DNA of 64,000 nucleotides from Rhodanobacter glycinis. Lineage in GTDB: Bacteria > Pseudomonadota > Gammaproteobacteria > Xanthomonadales > Rhodanobacteraceae. Shown piece after piece: positions 63,339 through 64,000 of the stretch (position 1 is the first letter of the stretch; each line of letters starts with the position of its first letter). The notes below the pieces were generated by a model. It saw nothing but the letters and a program-made list of their open reading frames with translations, made no database searches and was not told the origin of the DNA. A program made the position numbers and the translations under genes. The stretch covers positions 31,760 through 95,759 of the forward strand of contig NZ_FOSR01000012.1 of assembly GCF_900114325.1 (NCBI RefSeq). Reading direction: 5' to 3'.

Positions 63339-63719
63339 GGCGAATCACTGTCGAGGAGATCGCCTCAAGGTAAGGGATGTTGACGATTTTGCAGCGGCGT
63401 CCGGGTGAACGGCGCGTTGCCGTATCGAAACAATGGGCCGGGCAGTAGCGTGCACGGATGCCATGCCTTTGCTCGTCACTCTGACGAAGGCCGAAATCCA
63501 TTGACTGCATGGCTTGACCTGATCAGCGACGAAGCGCAGCTAAAAAGACCGTTCGCGCTGAGCGTAGCTTGCGTTAGCAAGCGGAGTCGAAGCGCCTGCA
63601 GGCGATCACCCTTCGACTCCGGCCCTGCGGGCCTACGCTCAGGGCGAACGGTGAGGCGTTGGCTGAACCTTGTCGCTCTTCAGAAACAGAAAAATAACCC
63701 CTTGTTTTGCTTGTCTGTT
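63339..63719. repeat. Gap with a two-armed palindromic repeat next to an IS end
   Basis: No gene is seen here. Positions 63548-63567 and 63633-63652 are 20-bp inverted arms (ACCGTTCGCGCTGAGCGTAG against its complement with one mismatch), with inner arms CGGAGTCGAAG (63581-63591) and CTTCGACTCCG (63611-63621). A one-armed relative lies at 25621. It directly borders the 3' side of the IS110-type transposase gene. Confidence 0.7.
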
Positions 63720-64000
63720 TCATGGGGCGGACGGAATCGGTACGAGGTTGTAGCCCATCATGGCAGCGCGCTTTTGGAGTTGATGTACCACGCGCTGCTG
63801 ATGCCGCTCCTCGTAGTAGGTCTGCCCCTGATCGACGTAGGCCTCGCCCTTGGTCAGCAGGGTGTAGATCAATCGCGCCAGCTTGTGCGCCGTCGCGGTG
63901 ATGGCTTTGGCTTTCTCCACCCGCGCCAGCATGCGCCGGTGATACGCTCCGAGCGCGGTCTGGCTGCGGCGTAAACCCATGGCCGCCATCCGTAACGCCT
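63720..64000 (-). mobile_element. IS110-type transposase, C-terminal part (continues beyond window)
   Basis: The frame on the minus strand is open from the window edge to the stop at 63720, giving 93 visible residues. RRSQTALGAYHRRMLARVEKAKAITATAHKLARLIYTLL, described in parts as ALGAYHRRM, AITATAHKLARLIY and LTKGEAYVDQG, is the C-terminal pattern of IS110/IS1111 transposases (DEDD RuvC-like N-domain lies outside the window). The adjacent palindromic repeats fit the known preference of some IS110 members for REP-like targets. Confidence 0.75.

Overview
The window is about 64 kb of GC-rich DNA (roughly two thirds G+C) from a gammaproteobacterial chromosome. The best guess is Xanthomonadales, family Rhodanobacteraceae (Rhodanobacter, Dyella or a relative). 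This rests on the pqiABC-leuS-lptE-holA-nadD order, the split rsfS-rlmH-maf block, the PiuC/TonB-receptor pairing, and several families of GC-rich intergenic palindromes. That placement is inference from gene content; there is no rRNA gene in the window, and I saw no tRNA or CRISPR array.

Region 1 (1-9.7 kb): the end of an M1 aminopeptidase with a membrane partner, a long non-coding repeat block, a SET-domain/GNAT pair, an M20 peptidase, YggS, an NlpC/P60 hydrolase, a rhomboid protease, and a DUF2249/FmdE-like pair. Region 2 (9.8-25.5 kb): RapA, an iron module (PiuC hydroxylase plus TonB receptor with a Fur-box-like site), an M13 lipoprotein peptidase, a LysR regulator divergent from lrgAB, an M14 carboxypeptidase, a DUF502 protein, an HNH nuclease and a TDT transporter. 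Region 3 (25.8-37.5 kb): an ECF sigma/membrane-protein pair, a hotdog protein, CnoX, the PqiA-PqiA-PqiB-PqiC intermembrane lipid transport set, then leuS-lptE-holA-nadD.

Region 4 (37.5-57.2 kb) looks like an accessory block between nadD and rsfS, which are usually adjacent. It holds (i) a type VI secretion cargo cassette: VgrG, a TPR-like accessory protein, a 42-residue membrane peptide, an Rhs protein with a GIY-YIG-like nuclease tip, and an Imm26-like immunity protein; (ii) a Fur-type siderophore uptake operon (TonB receptor, DUF3325, DUF3649, PepSY protein); and (iii) the most interesting locus: a Tat-exported MsrB and a DipZ-like CcdA-thioredoxin protein, divergent from an ECF sigma factor, an NrsF-type (DUF1109) membrane anti-sigma factor and a secreted methionine-rich repeat peptide. 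Three promoter-like sites GTAACC-N16-CGAA lie in front of dipZ-msrB, the sigma gene and the peptide gene. I read this as a sigma-F/NrsF regulon that scavenges reactive chlorine or other oxidants with sacrificial methionines and regenerates them in the periplasm.

Region 5 (57.2-64 kb): rsfS, rlmH, a GNAT enzyme, maf, a CPBP protease, a MAPEG protein, a YpfJ-type metallopeptidase gene broken by an in-frame TGA, a YkgJ-type cysteine cluster protein, a LigB-type dioxygenase, and the end of an IS110-type transposase at the window edge. Several related mobile-looking palindromic repeats are scattered between genes.
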